A stretch of DNA of 64,000 nt, taken from the NCBI RefSeq assembly GCF_001050515.1, contig NZ_CAHS01000013.1, positions 124,001-188,000 of the forward strand, written 5' to 3'. The translations under genes were made by a program, and so were the position numbers. The first letter of the stretch is position 1. Each line of letters opens with the position of its first letter. Below are positions 38,449 through 49,220 of the stretch, one piece after another. Source of the DNA: Erwinia piriflorinigrans CFBP 5888. Its GTDB lineage: Bacteria > Pseudomonadota > Gammaproteobacteria > Enterobacterales > Enterobacteriaceae. The notes beneath the pieces were generated by a model that was given only the letters and a program-made list of their open reading frames with translations, had not been told where the DNA came from and made no database searches.

Positions 38449-40374
38449 ATGAGCTATCAGGTACTGGCCCGCAAGTGGCGTCCACAAGCGTTTACCGATG
38501 TTGTCGGACAGCAGCATGTGCTGACCGCGCTGGCTAATGGTTTGTCCCTTGGCCGCATCCATCATGCTTATCTGTTTTCAGGCACCCGTGGCGTTGGGAA
38601 AACGACTATTGCCCGCCTGTTGGCAAAAGGGTTGAACTGTGAAACGGGTATCACGGCTACCCCCTGTGGTCAGTGTGATAACTGCCGTGAAATTGAACAG
38701 GGGCGCTTTGTCGATCTGATTGAGATCGATGCGGCTTCACGCACAAAGGTGGAAGACACCCGCGATCTTCTGGATAACGTACAATATGCGCCAGCGCGCG
38801 GACGCTTTAAGGTCTATCTGATCGATGAAGTACATATGCTTTCGCGGCACAGCTTTAATGCGTTGCTAAAGACTCTGGAAGAACCGCCGGAACATGTTAA
38901 GTTCCTGTTGGCAACCACAGATCCACAAAAGCTGCCGGTGACTATTTTGTCACGCTGTCTGCAATTTCACCTGAAAGCGTTGGATCAGGAGCAGATCCGT
39001 GGTCAGCTGGAGCATGTTCTTCAGGCAGAGAAAATCGACGCGGAAACACGCGCGCTACAGCTGCTGGCGCGTGCCGCAGACGGCAGCATGCGTGATGCGT
39101 TGAGTCTGACCGACCAGGCTATTGCGATGGGGCAGGGCAAGGTCACGACGACTACCGTCAACGATATGCTCGGCACACTTGATGATGAACAGCCGCTGGC
39201 GCTGATCGAAGCGCTGGTGCATGCCGACGGCGCACAGGTGATGGCGCTGCTTAATCAGGCGGCCGCGCGCGGGGTCGAGTGGGAAGCGTTGCTGGTCGAA
39301 ATGATCACGCTGCTGCACCGTGTGGCGATGATACAGCTGCTGCCTTCCGCGTTAAGTGATGACATGGCGGCTGTCGCCCAGCGGCTACGTGAACTGGCGC
39401 GGGTATTGCCCCCCGTTGATGTGCAACTCTATTATCAGACGCTGTTGATGGGGCGTAAAGAGCTGTCGTTGGCGCCGGATCGCCGCATGGGCGTTGAAAT
39501 GACGCTATTGCGCGCGCTGGCTTTTCATCCAAAAGCGGTGATTGCCGAACCGATAGCGCGTCCGACGATGACGCCGCAGGCTGTTCCAGCGCCGGTGCCG
39601 GTGCAGAGTGAAACACGCAACGAGGCACCTCCTTCACCGCAGGCACCAACCGCTCAAGGGCTTTCGGACGCCACCAGCCAGCTTTTGCAGGCGCGAACGC
39701 AGTTGATGCGCCATCAGGGGGCGAGTAAGCCAAAAAAGAGTGAGCCGGCAGCGCAGAGTGCGCGGCCGGCAAGTTCGGCACTGGAGCGCCTGGCTGCGGT
39801 CAGCGAGCGCGGGCAGCGACGCCAGCAGCCGTCGGCAACCGAAGCCGCTCCGGTAAAACCAGAAGCCTATCGTTGGAAGGCGCAAAACCCAACTGAAGTG
39901 AAAGTGGAATCTTGCGCGACGCCCAAAGCCTTGCGCAATGCGCTTGAATATGAAAAGCACCCGGAGCTGGTGGTTAAGCTGGTGGCCGAATCGTTGGAGC
40001 GTGATGCCTGGGCGGCTGAAATTGCAGCGCTCACCATGCCTAAGCTGGTTCAGCAGTTGGCGTTGAATGCGTGGAAAGAGACGACTGAAAACGGCATTTG
40101 CCTGCATTTACGCTCTGCGCAGCGTCACCTGAATTCACCTTCAGCACAAAAAGCGCTGAGTGATGCCTTGAATATGGCCGGCGGATGCCCCATTGAATTA
40201 ACAGTGGTGGAGGATGATAATCCGGCAGTGTTAACGCCACTGGAATGGCGGCAGAAAATTTATCAAGAGAAACTTGTGCAGGCGCGTCAGTCGATAAACT
40301 CTGATTTACATATTCAGACGCTACGCAAGTTTTTCGATGCTGAAATAGACGATGATAGTATCCGCCCTGTTTAA
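38449..40374 (+). CDS. dnaX: DNA polymerase III tau subunit (and gamma by frameshift)
   Basis: Clamp-loader ATPase of 641 residues starting MSYQVLARKWRPQAF at 38449 (a 20-codon upstream extension is not supported). It has Walker A GTRGVGKTT, a zinc module (CGQCDNC), Walker B LIDEVHML and the SRC motif. After a Pro/Ala/Gln-rich linker the tau-specific C-terminal domains bind DnaB and the polymerase alpha subunit. A programmed frameshift near codon 430 yields the shorter gamma protein. It heads the dnaX-ybaB-recR unit. Confidence 0.97.
   Translation: MSYQVLARKWRPQAFTDVVGQQHVLTALANGLSLGRIHHAYLFSGTRGVGKTTIARLLAKGLNCETGITATPCGQCDNCREIEQGRFVDLIEIDAASRTKVEDTRDLLDNVQYAPARGRFKVYLIDEVHMLSRHSFNALLKTLEEPPEHVKFLLATTDPQKLPVTILSRCLQFHLKALDQEQIRGQLEHVLQAEKIDAETRALQLLARAADGSMRDALSLTDQAIAMGQGKVTTTTVNDMLGTLDDEQPLALIEALVHADGAQVMALLNQAAARGVEWEALLVEMITLLHRVAMIQLLPSALSDDMAAVAQRLRELARVLPPVDVQLYYQTLLMGRKELSLAPDRRMGVEMTLLRALAFHPKAVIAEPIARPTMTPQAVPAPVPVQSETRNEAPPSPQAPTAQGLSDATSQLLQARTQLMRHQGASKPKKSEPAAQSARPASSALERLAAVSERGQRRQQPSATEAAPVKPEAYRWKAQNPTEVKVESCATPKALRNALEYEKHPELVVKLVAESLERDAWAAEIAALTMPKLVQQLALNAWKETTENGICLHLRSAQRHLNSPSAQKALSDALNMAGGCPIELTVVEDDNPAVLTPLEWRQKIYQEKLVQARQSINSDLHIQTLRKFFDAEIDDDSIRPV
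39719..39770 (+). promoter_or_regulatory. dnaX programmed -1 frameshift signal
   Basis: The slippery heptamer A-AAA-AAG lies at 39732-39738 in frame with dnaX. After a -1 slip the next codons are GAG TGA, so gamma would have 431 residues, as in E. coli. A Shine-Dalgarno-like AGGGGG lies about 10 nt upstream, and a GC-rich stem-loop (GCCGG/CCGGC arms with an inner GCGC stem) follows at about 39743-39770. All three classical elements are kept. Confidence 0.9.
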
Positions 40375-40432
40375 CCCGCCACATCACACTATCAGGGAAG
40401 ATGTGGCCAGAACTAATAGAGAGAGATAGCGT

Positions 40433-40762
40433 ATGTTTGGTAAAGCCGGATTAGGGAACCTGATGAAACAGGCCCAGCAAATGCAGGAAAAAATGGCGCA
40501 GGTTCAGGAAGAGATCGCCGAGATGGAAGTCACCGGTGAATCGGGTGCAGGTCTGGTGAAAGTGACCATTAACGGCGCGCACAGCTGTCGTCGGGTGGAA
40601 GTTGATCCAACTCTGCTGGAAGATGACAAAGATATGCTGGAAGATTTGGTGGCTGCGGCCTTCAATGATGCGGCCCGTCGTATTGCAGAAGCACAAAAAG
40701 ATAAAATGGCTTCGGTATCAAACGGGATGTCTCTGCCACCTGGCTTCAAGATGCCGTTCTGA
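40433..40762 (+). CDS. ybaB: YbaB/EbfC nucleoid-associated protein
   Basis: Small DNA-binding dimer of 109 residues ([21 protein letters not shown]) of the EbfC family, a tweezer-shaped nucleoid protein. It lies between dnaX and recR, and its stop overlaps the recR start (TGATG). Confidence 0.96.
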   Translation: MFGKAGLGNLMKQAQQMQEKMAQVQEEIAEMEVTGESGAGLVKVTINGAHSCRRVEVDPTLLEDDKDMLEDLVAAAFNDAARRIAEAQKDKMASVSNGMSLPPGFKMPF

Positions 40763-41367
40763 TGCAAACCAGCCCACTCCTCGAAACATTAATGGAGTCG
40801 CTGCGTTGCCTGCCAGGCGTTGGACCAAAGTCGGCTCAGCGCATGGCTTTTCAGCTGTTACAGCGCGATCGCAGCGGTGGAATGCGTCTGGCTCAGGCGT
40901 TGACGCGGGCGATGTCGGAAATCGGACACTGTGCCGACTGCCGTACCTTCACCGAACAGGAAATCTGTACCATCTGCGCCAACCCACGGCGTCAGCAGAA
41001 TGGGCTGATTTGTGTGGTTGAAAGCCCGGCAGATATTCATGCCATTGAACAAACCGGGCAGTTCTCCGGCCGATACTTTGTGCTGATGGGGCATCTGTCG
41101 CCGCTGGATGGCATCGGACCCGGTGATATTGGCCTTGACCGACTGGAACAACGCCTGGAAAAGGAACCTATTCAGGAAGTTATCCTCGCGACTAATCCGA
41201 CGGTGGAAGGTGAGGCGACCGCTAACTACATCGCCAGTCTGTGTGGACAGTACGGCGTGGATGCCAGCCGTATTGCTCATGGTGTTCCGGTAGGCGGTGA
41301 ACTGGAAATGGTCGATGGCACCACGCTGTCGCATTCACTGGCCGGACGTCAGAAGTTCAAATACTGA
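40762..41367 (+). CDS. recR: Recombination mediator RecR
   Basis: RecFOR-pathway protein of 201 residues that helps load RecA on gapped DNA. It has an N-terminal helix-hairpin-helix ([17 protein letters not shown]), a four-Cys zinc finger (CADC...CTIC) and a Toprim domain. Translation is coupled to ybaB by a 1-base overlap. Confidence 0.97.
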   Translation: MQTSPLLETLMESLRCLPGVGPKSAQRMAFQLLQRDRSGGMRLAQALTRAMSEIGHCADCRTFTEQEICTICANPRRQQNGLICVVESPADIHAIEQTGQFSGRYFVLMGHLSPLDGIGPGDIGLDRLEQRLEKEPIQEVILATNPTVEGEATANYIASLCGQYGVDASRIAHGVPVGGELEMVDGTTLSHSLAGRQKFKY

Positions 41368-41377
41368 GCAATTAAAT

Positions 41378-41396
41378 GGCACGAATCCTTCGTGCC
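41378..41396 (+). terminator. Hairpin after recR
   Basis: GGCACGAA and TTCGTGCC pair around a 3-nt loop; only a short GTCTT follows, and the htpG promoter begins at once. Confidence 0.55.
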
Positions 41397-41398
41397 GT

Positions 41399-41426
41399 CT
41401 TGAAATTCCTTTTTACATCCCCATTT
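41399..41426 (+). promoter_or_regulatory. Sigma32 promoter of htpG
   Basis: CTTGAAA (41399-41405), 13 bp, CCCCATTT (41419-41426): an essentially perfect heat-shock promoter 40-70 bp before htpG. Confidence 0.93.
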
Positions 41427-41467
41427 CCTATTTCAACGTTCATCAACCTGTTTTTATTGAGGTAGCA

Positions 41468-43342
41468 ATGACCATGAAAGGACAAGAGACGCGTGGCTTC
41501 CAGTCAGAGGTGAAACAGCTTCTGCACCTAATGATTCACTCTCTCTATTCAAATAAAGAAATCTTCCTGCGTGAGCTGATCTCAAACGCCTCCGATGCCG
41601 CTGACAAGCTGCGTTTCAAAGCGTTATCCACCCCTGACCTGTACGAAGGTGATGGCGATTTGCGCGTACGGGTGGCGGTCGACAAGGAAAAACGTACCCT
41701 GACGCTCAGTGACAACGGCATCGGCATGCGTCGCGATGAAGTCATTGAAAATCTGGGAACAATTGCTAAGTCCGGCACCAAATCCTTCCTTGAATCACTG
41801 GGATCTGACCAGGCTAAAGATAGCCAGTTAATCGGCCAGTTCGGCGTAGGTTTTTACTCGGCATTTATCGTTGCGGACAACGTTTCCGTGCGTACCCGTG
41901 CCGCAGGTGCTGCTGTCGATGAAGGTGTTTTCTGGGAATCGGCTGGTGAAGGTGACTACACCATTGCTGATATTGAGAAAAGCGATCGCGGAACCGAAAT
42001 CACCCTGCACCTGCGCGAAGGTGAAGACGAGTTCCTTGACGCATGGCGCGTTCGTAGCATCATTAGCAAATATTCCGACCATATCGCCCTGCCGGTAGAG
42101 ATCGAAACCCATAACGAAGAAGATGACACCACCACATGGGAAAAGATCAACAAAGCGCAGGCGCTGTGGACGCGTAACAAGTCTGATATCAGCGAAGAAG
42201 AATATAAAGAGTTCTACAAACACGTTGCCCACGACTTTACCGATCCGTTGACCTGGAGTCACAACCGTGTAGAAGGCAAGCAGGAGTACACCAGCCTGCT
42301 ATATATTCCGGCCCAGGCTCCCTGGGACATGTGGAACCGTGATCACAAACATGGTCTGAAACTGTACGTGCAGCGCGTGTTTATCATGGACGATGCCGAA
42401 CAGTTTATGCCTAACTACCTGCGCTTTGTGAAAGGGCTGATTGACTCTAACGATCTGCCGCTTAACGTGTCGCGTGAAATCCTACAGGATAGCCGTATTA
42501 CCCAGACGCTGCGTGGGGCGCTGACCAAGCGTTCACTGCAAATGCTGGAAAAAGTGGCGAAGGATGACGAAGAAAAATATCAGAAATTCTGGCAGCAGTT
42601 CGGTCTGGTGTTGAAAGAAGGCCCGGCGGAAGACAGCAGCAATGCAGAAACCATCGCCAAACTGTTGCGTTTTGCCACCACCAGCTTCGAAGGTGCGGCG
42701 CAAACCGTATCGTTGGAAGACTACGTCAGCCGTATGGTAGAAGGGCAGGAGAAGATTTATTACATCACTGCCGATAGCTACGCCGCAGCGAAAAGCAGCC
42801 CACATCTGGAGCTGTTCCGTAAGAAAGGCATTGAGGTCTTGCTGCTCTCAGACCGTATTGACGAATGGATGATGAGTTATCTCACCGAATTCGACGGTAA
42901 ATCATTCCAGTCAGTCAGCAAGGCGGATGACTCGCTAAGTCAGCTGGCCGACGAAGAGACTGAAGAGCAGAAAGAAGCCGGGAAGGCGCTGGAGCCGTTT
43001 GTTGATCGAGTGAAAACGTTGCTGGGTGAGCGCGTGAAAGAGGTTCGTTTAACGCACCGCTTAACGGATACGCCAGCGATTGTCACCACCGAAGCCAACG
43101 AAATGACCACCCAGATGGCGAAACTGTTTGCCGCTGCGGGTCAGGACGTGCCGGAGGTGAAATATCTGTTTGAGCTGAACCCGGATCACGCTTTGGTAAA
43201 ACGCGCTGCCGACACTCAGGATGAAGCACGCTTCGCCGAGTGGGTCGAGCTGCTGTTGGATCAGGCGCTGTTTGCCGAAAAAGGCACGCTGGAAGATCCG
43301 AACCAGTTTATTCGCCGCATGAACCAGCTGCTGCTGGCATAA
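41468..43342 (+). CDS. htpG: Hsp90-family chaperone HtpG
   Basis: Cytoplasmic ATP-dependent chaperone of 624 residues. GHKL-type ATPase motifs are clear: [31 protein letters not shown]. The ATG at 41468 lies 5 nt after GAGG; an ATG two codons on (MKGQETRG) matches the E. coli annotation and cannot be excluded. Transcribed from a sigma32 promoter. A perfect 11-bp hairpin (43351-43382) follows the stop. Confidence 0.97.
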   Translation: MTMKGQETRGFQSEVKQLLHLMIHSLYSNKEIFLRELISNASDAADKLRFKALSTPDLYEGDGDLRVRVAVDKEKRTLTLSDNGIGMRRDEVIENLGTIAKSGTKSFLESLGSDQAKDSQLIGQFGVGFYSAFIVADNVSVRTRAAGAAVDEGVFWESAGEGDYTIADIEKSDRGTEITLHLREGEDEFLDAWRVRSIISKYSDHIALPVEIETHNEEDDTTTWEKINKAQALWTRNKSDISEEEYKEFYKHVAHDFTDPLTWSHNRVEGKQEYTSLLYIPAQAPWDMWNRDHKHGLKLYVQRVFIMDDAEQFMPNYLRFVKGLIDSNDLPLNVSREILQDSRITQTLRGALTKRSLQMLEKVAKDDEEKYQKFWQQFGLVLKEGPAEDSSNAETIAKLLRFATTSFEGAAQTVSLEDYVSRMVEGQEKIYYITADSYAAAKSSPHLELFRKKGIEVLLLSDRIDEWMMSYLTEFDGKSFQSVSKADDSLSQLADEETEEQKEAGKALEPFVDRVKTLLGERVKEVRLTHRLTDTPAIVTTEANEMTTQMAKLFAAAGQDVPEVKYLFELNPDHALVKRAADTQDEARFAEWVELLLDQALFAEKGTLEDPNQFIRRMNQLLLA

Positions 43343-43350
43343 TCAGGCCC

Positions 43351-43382
43351 AGGGATCGGGTGTTTTTAGCTACCCGATCCCT
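43351..43382 (+). terminator. Hairpin terminator after htpG
   Basis: AGGGATCGGGT and ACCCGATCCCT form an 11-bp stem with a T-rich loop; the tail CTATTT is weak. Confidence 0.7.
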
Positions 43383-43474
43383 CTATTTAAGCTGGTCGCC
43401 ACAGAGCGACCACCTTCCATTGCACATTCATCCTGCCTTTCTGCTCATTCCACCATCGACGCCTCTTCAAGCAG

Positions 43475-43766
43475 TCAGCAACGGAATAGCTCAATGGTCT
43501 TTTCCGCTTGACGTGAGGCTTTAGTCATCATCCAGGTCGCGCGATCCGCCTCGGAAAAACCCAGTGGCGCAATCAGTGAACCGTCTAAAATCTCTTTTTT
43601 CACCAGCATCTGCGGTGTCATGATGATCCGGGATAGCCAGGGTCAGATTGTCAAAATGCGTTCCAGCCCAAAAATCACCCCGTGCTCCGGTTTTTTTCGC
43701 CCATTCAGACCAGGCGTTGAGTTTGGTATCGGCATGTAACAGCGTCAGGGTGGAAATTGGTTTCAT
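43475..43766 (-). pseudogene. LysR-family regulator remnant (C-terminal part, frameshifted)
   Basis: Two reading frames together give the C-terminal end of a GcvA-like LysR regulator. The first, from 43766, reads ISTLTLLHADTKLNAWSEWA then THFDNLTLAI. After a small deletion and frameshift near 43620 the second continues TPQMLVKKEILDGSLIAPLG and ends TIELFRC. The DNA-binding half is absent from the sequence upstream. It points away from the PLP-enzyme gene, as a former divergent regulator would. Confidence 0.75.
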
Positions 43767-44127
43767 AGTGAAAGCTGTGGCTGATGATGTCGTCCTGACT
43801 TATCTGCGCGAAAAAGTGCCAGTGACTTATAATATAGTGAGATATCTTGCTGGCGAAACGCTCAATTCCCCGGCATTGATTAACAGCACTGCAACCGGAG
43901 TTTGATTGAACAGTCGTGACGCGATCGGTGGATTATGTCATCCGGAGTTGAGATGAAAACAAGAGTGACATGTGCGGCGATTATCATTCGTTAGCGTTCG
44001 CTGTTACTGACCCGTAAACGGGGGAGCGATATTTTATTTCCCCCGGTGGCAAACCCCAGTCGGGAGAGGATCGTCTAAGCTGTCTGAAGCGCAGGCAATA
44101 GAGAACCCTCTCTATTTTGTTAAGATT
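43767..44127. other. Gene-free debris between regulator remnant and small ORF
   Basis: No intact gene seen in about 360 bp. A 45-codon frame from GTG 43768 (KAVADDVVLTYLREKVPVTY...) and a 13-codon frame with a good ribosome site at about 43953 (MKTRVTCAAIIIR, reminiscent of a NUDIX N-terminus) look like fragments of decayed genes. The stretch also should contain any promoter of the downstream genes. Confidence 0.4.
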
Positions 44128-44268
44128 ATGGGTCAGCCGCGTGCGGATAATGAAATGGAAGAGATGACGTGGGTTAACTCTCGCCAACCGCCTTGCGATA
44201 TTGCGGTCGGATCGATTTTGCGCAACAACGTTATGCCATTGTTATTTCAACAAGGGCTAATCAACTGA
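44128..44268 (+). CDS. Possible 46-residue ORF overlapping the PLP-enzyme-like gene
   Basis: An open frame from ATG 44128 to TGA 44266-44268, reading [20 protein letters not shown] and ending LLFQQGLIN. The stop shares its last base with the ATG of the next gene (TGATG), as in coupled operons. The frame is open upstream to about 44010; a strong GGGAGAGGA (44062-44070) stands 9 nt before an in-frame CTG at 44080, which would give 62 residues. I recognise no family. It may be a real small gene or the surviving end of a broken one. Confidence 0.4.
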   Translation: MGQPRADNEMEEMTWVNSRQPPCDIAVGSILRNNVMPLLFQQGLIN

Positions 44269-45140
44269 TGGATGCCTCTTCCCTTTCCCCGCAGTTGCAG
44301 CAGGTGCATGGCGATCGGTTTTATAAGCGAGTTAATATGATAAAAAACGAACTTCGTGAAGAGCTTACGCGCATATATCAACTACATGATTACGATCTGT
44401 TCTTCGTCCAGTCGGTACGGGTTGGCCTGGTGATCCTTTCACATCTTTTCTATAAACAGGAAGCCGCATTGTGTCTGGCGAAGCATGCTCATTATCAACC
44501 CGTCTCAGAGCTGTTTAACTCATCTTTAGCGCATACCAGCGCGCCGGGCAGCGTGCCGATAATTACCCATGTTAATCCTTACACGGGGGAAGTTAACAGC
44601 CTGAAAGATTGCAAGGGTAAGGGCGTGGTTGATGCTTCTCATAGTTTTGCCACTCATCGCCACCGAGAGCTGATTGCAGAGAGTTCGGCGTTTGTCGCAC
44701 CTTTACATAAACACGCTTCGCTAACCGTTGGGTTGGCAATTATTGCTCTGCGCTCTGAACACTTCAGCACGCTGATGCGTAGTGAACTGCGCCTGTTCGA
44801 AGAGTCCACCTCTTCAGATAAACCGTTGCAAGAGGCGCTGGAAAATGTGCGTAGCGGGAGCTGGCAGCCGTTTAACGTTGCTCAGATCCGCCAGCTAGAG
44901 GTAAAAAATGCGGCAGGAAGAGACTTTTGCTCAGTCAGCGCGCCCGACCTGCCATTTTGCTGCTTTCCAGTATCAACACTGAGTGCTGAACGGCAACAGC
45001 AGGTTAAGGAAGCGGGGGGCAGTTATTTCCCCCATACCAACACGGTGCGTTTGTCATGCTGGGTACGTGGCGATGGCAGCCAGCCGGTAGATATGACCGA
45101 ACAGGTGAAACGGAATTTTATCAAACTGTGGGAGGAAAAA

Positions 45141-45143
<3 letters not shown>
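44268..45143 (+). CDS. Divergent class V aminotransferase-like (PLP fold-type I) protein
   Basis: A 291-residue product from ATG 44268 ([20 protein letters not shown]), chosen because the ATG overlaps the upstream stop. The pattern is that of class V aminotransferases/cysteine desulfurases: [14 protein letters not shown], then VVDASHS with Asp122 to contact the pyridine nitrogen, then [12 protein letters not shown] with Lys148 as candidate PLP lysine. It is shorter than usual for the family and the substrate is unknown. It appears intact although genes on both sides are decayed. The stop overlaps the start of the exporter remnant (ATGA), so an operon once linked them. Confidence 0.65.
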
Positions 45144-46571
<1,428 letters not shown>

Positions 46572-46688
46572 TGCTGTGAGCCAGGCCAGGCCTGGCTCGA
46601 TTACAGCAATCGGTTCCACCCACGCCTTTTTCCGCTAAAATAGGTCAGGTTTACATCACTGACCCTGTCACTCAATCAAGGAATAGCA

Positions 46689-47648
46689 ATGAGGCAAGAT
46701 AAACCTGGCGTGCTGCTGGTGAACTTAGGCACACCTGATGCCCCAACCACTTCAGCCGTAAAACGTTATCTGAAACAGTTCCTCAGCGACAAGCGCGTGG
46801 TCGATGCGCCACGCTGGCTGTGGTGGCCGCTGCTGAATTTCGGTATTTTGCCCATCCGATCGCCGCGCGTGTCGAAACTGTACGCCTCGGTGTGGATGGA
46901 TGAGGGATCGCCGCTGATGGTCTACAGCCAGCGGCAGCGCAATGCTCTGGCCGCGAGGCTGGATATGCCTGTTGCGCTGGGGATGAGCTACGGTAATCCC
47001 AGCCTGAAGAGTGCCATTGATAGCCTGATGGCCGAAGGGGTCACCCGGCTTATCGTACTGCCGCTCTATCCGCAATTTTCCTGTTCGACCGTGGCAGCGG
47101 TTTGGGATGGTATTACCCAGGTTTTCGCCGGCTACCGCAGCCTGCCATCGGTCCATTTTATCCGTGACTACGCGCAGCATCCGGCCTATATCGCGGCGTT
47201 GAAAGCCTCTGTCGAACGCTCATTTGCGCAGCACGGTAAGCCTGACCTGTTAGTCACCTCATTCCACGGCATTCCGCAGCGTTTTGCGGATGAAGGCGAC
47301 GATTATCCACAGCGCTGCTATGAAACCTTTGAAGCGTTGAAAGCGTCTCTGGGGCTGGGTGATGATGAAGCGATGTTGACTTTCCAGTCACGCTTTGGCC
47401 GTGAGCCCTGGCTGATGCCCTACACCGATAAAACGATGGAATCACTGCCGGGCAAAGGCGTAAAACATGTGCAGATCATGAGTCCGGGTTTTGCGTCTGA
47501 CTGTCTCGAGACCCTGGAAGAGATCAACGGAGAGAATCGCGAAATCTTCCTGCACGCGGGCGGCACGAGCTTTGAATACATTCCGGCGCTTAATGATGAT
47601 GAAGCTCACATCACCATGATGCTTGAACTGGTGAATCAGTACCGCTAA
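46689..47648 (+). CDS. hemH: Ferrochelatase
   Basis: Inserts Fe2+ into protoporphyrin IX, the last step of haem synthesis. 319 residues with the N-terminal [13 protein letters not shown], the active-site His in [10 protein letters not shown] and the signature [12 protein letters not shown]. Follows adk as in E. coli. Two tandem hairpins (47648-47679 and 47684-47715) lie between its stop and gsk. Confidence 0.97.
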   Translation: MRQDKPGVLLVNLGTPDAPTTSAVKRYLKQFLSDKRVVDAPRWLWWPLLNFGILPIRSPRVSKLYASVWMDEGSPLMVYSQRQRNALAARLDMPVALGMSYGNPSLKSAIDSLMAEGVTRLIVLPLYPQFSCSTVAAVWDGITQVFAGYRSLPSVHFIRDYAQHPAYIAALKASVERSFAQHGKPDLLVTSFHGIPQRFADEGDDYPQRCYETFEALKASLGLGDDEAMLTFQSRFGREPWLMPYTDKTMESLPGKGVKHVQIMSPGFASDCLETLEEINGENREIFLHAGGTSFEYIPALNDDEAHITMMLELVNQYR

Positions 47649-47717
47649 TTGTCTTGGGCTACTCCCGCCCAGAGACAATCCTGACAGGGTGCAATTGTGT
47701 TATCATTGCGCCCTGTT
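47648..47717 (+). terminator. Tandem hairpins between hemH and gsk
   Basis: The first stem pairs ATTGTCT...GGGC with GCCC...AGACAAT (47648-47679). The second pairs ACAGGGTGCAAT with ATTGCGCCCTGT (47684-47715) and is followed by TTCTC. The second resembles a terminator, although gsk begins only 24 nt later. Confidence 0.6.
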
Positions 47718-47739
47718 TCTCTGCCAGCAATCCGCAATC

Positions 47740-49044
47740 ATGAAATTCCCCGGTCAACGTAAATCCAAACATTATTTCCCCGTCAGCGCGCGCGACCCGC
47801 TACTGCAACCGGTACAGCCGGAAAATGAAGCTGCCAGCAGCTGGATCGTCGGCATCGATCAGATCCTGGTCGATATTGAAGCAAAAGTAGATGACGAGTT
47901 TGTCCACCGCTATGGGCTGAGTATCGGCCATTCACTGGTCATCACCGATGATGTCGCCGAAGCGCTATACGGCGAACTGCAACGGGACAATCTTATTACC
48001 CATCAGTTTGCCGGCGGCACCATCGGTAATACCCTGCATAACTACTCGGTACTGGCGGACGACCGATCGGTGCTCCTCGGCGTAATGTGTAATAACGTGC
48101 AGATTGGGGGGTATGCTTACCGCTATCTGTGCAATACCTCCAGTCGTACCGATCTCAACTACTTACAGGGAGTGGAAGGGGCGATTGGCCGTTGTTTTAC
48201 GTTGATCGGTGAAAAGGGTGAACGTACCTTTGCGATCAGTCCGGGAATGATGAACCAACTGCAGCCGGAAAGCATTCCCGAAGCGGTGATTGCCGGTGCT
48301 TCGGCGCTGGTACTCACCTCCTATCTGGTACGTTGCAGCCCGGGCGAACCGATGCCGCTTGCTACCATGCAGGCGATTAAATGGGCGAAAAAGCATAACG
48401 TGCCGGTCGTGCTGACGCTGGGCACCAAATACGTAATTGCGGATAATCCGCAGTTCTGGCGCGATTTTATCCGCGATCACGTCTCTGTCGTGGCGATGAA
48501 TGAAGATGAAGCCTTTGAGCTGACAGGCGAACGAGATCCGCTTCAGGCGGCGAATGTAGCTCTCGACTGGGTTGATCTGGTGTTGTGTACCGCTGGCCCG
48601 AACGGATTGTATATGGCTGCATTTACCGAAGAGTCCGGTAAACGCGTGACCCAACATCCGCTGTTACCCGGTGCGATCCCTGAATTTAACCAATATGAAT
48701 TTAGTCGGGCAATGCGCCGTCAGGACTGTAGCCAACCGCTGCGAATTTTTTCCCACATCGCTCCTTATATGGGCGGGCCGGAAAAGATCATGAATACCAA
48801 CGGGGCTGGCGACGGTGCACTGGCGGCGGTGTTACACGATATTACCGCCAATAATTTCCATCGTGCTAACGTCCCCAATTCCAGTAAACATGCGCGTAAC
48901 TATCTGACCTATTCTTCACTGGCGCAGGTATGCAAGTACGCAAACCGCGTCAGTTATCAGGTACTGAACCAGCACTCCCCCCGTCTGACGCGCGGCCTGC
49001 CCGAGCGTGAAGACAGCCTGGAAGAGTCGTACTGGGAACGCTGA
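47740..49044 (+). CDS. gsk: Inosine-guanosine kinase
   Basis: PfkB/ribokinase-family nucleoside kinase phosphorylating inosine and guanosine in purine salvage; 434 residues as in E. coli. It starts MKFPGQRKSKHYFPV at 47740 (17 further codons are open upstream). The C-terminal MNTNGAGDGALAAVLHD is the PfkB catalytic signature with the base Asp. No clear Shine-Dalgarno precedes the ATG. E. coli has aes between hemH and gsk; here it is absent. Confidence 0.95.
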   Translation: MKFPGQRKSKHYFPVSARDPLLQPVQPENEAASSWIVGIDQILVDIEAKVDDEFVHRYGLSIGHSLVITDDVAEALYGELQRDNLITHQFAGGTIGNTLHNYSVLADDRSVLLGVMCNNVQIGGYAYRYLCNTSSRTDLNYLQGVEGAIGRCFTLIGEKGERTFAISPGMMNQLQPESIPEAVIAGASALVLTSYLVRCSPGEPMPLATMQAIKWAKKHNVPVVLTLGTKYVIADNPQFWRDFIRDHVSVVAMNEDEAFELTGERDPLQAANVALDWVDLVLCTAGPNGLYMAAFTEESGKRVTQHPLLPGAIPEFNQYEFSRAMRRQDCSQPLRIFSHIAPYMGGPEKIMNTNGAGDGALAAVLHDITANNFHRANVPNSSKHARNYLTYSSLAQVCKYANRVSYQVLNQHSPRLTRGLPEREDSLEESYWER

Positions 49045-49056
49045 TATTTATCGACA

Positions 49057-49086
49057 TGTACAGGATGATTAACCATTTCCTGTACA
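49057..49086 (+). terminator. Hairpin after gsk
   Basis: TGTACAGGA and TCCTGTACA pair around a 12-nt loop; CTCTTTT follows shortly after. A moderate terminator candidate. Confidence 0.5.
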
Positions 49087-49220
49087 TCACTCTTTTACCC
49101 GGAGAAGCATTGCCTACTTTTTCGTAAAAAGAAGGGGGAGGGGGGATAAAAATTAAACCAGAACGCGGTTTATCGGGGCCGATCGGTTACCCATTCAGCC
49201 CCTAATCGCATCAAGTTATC

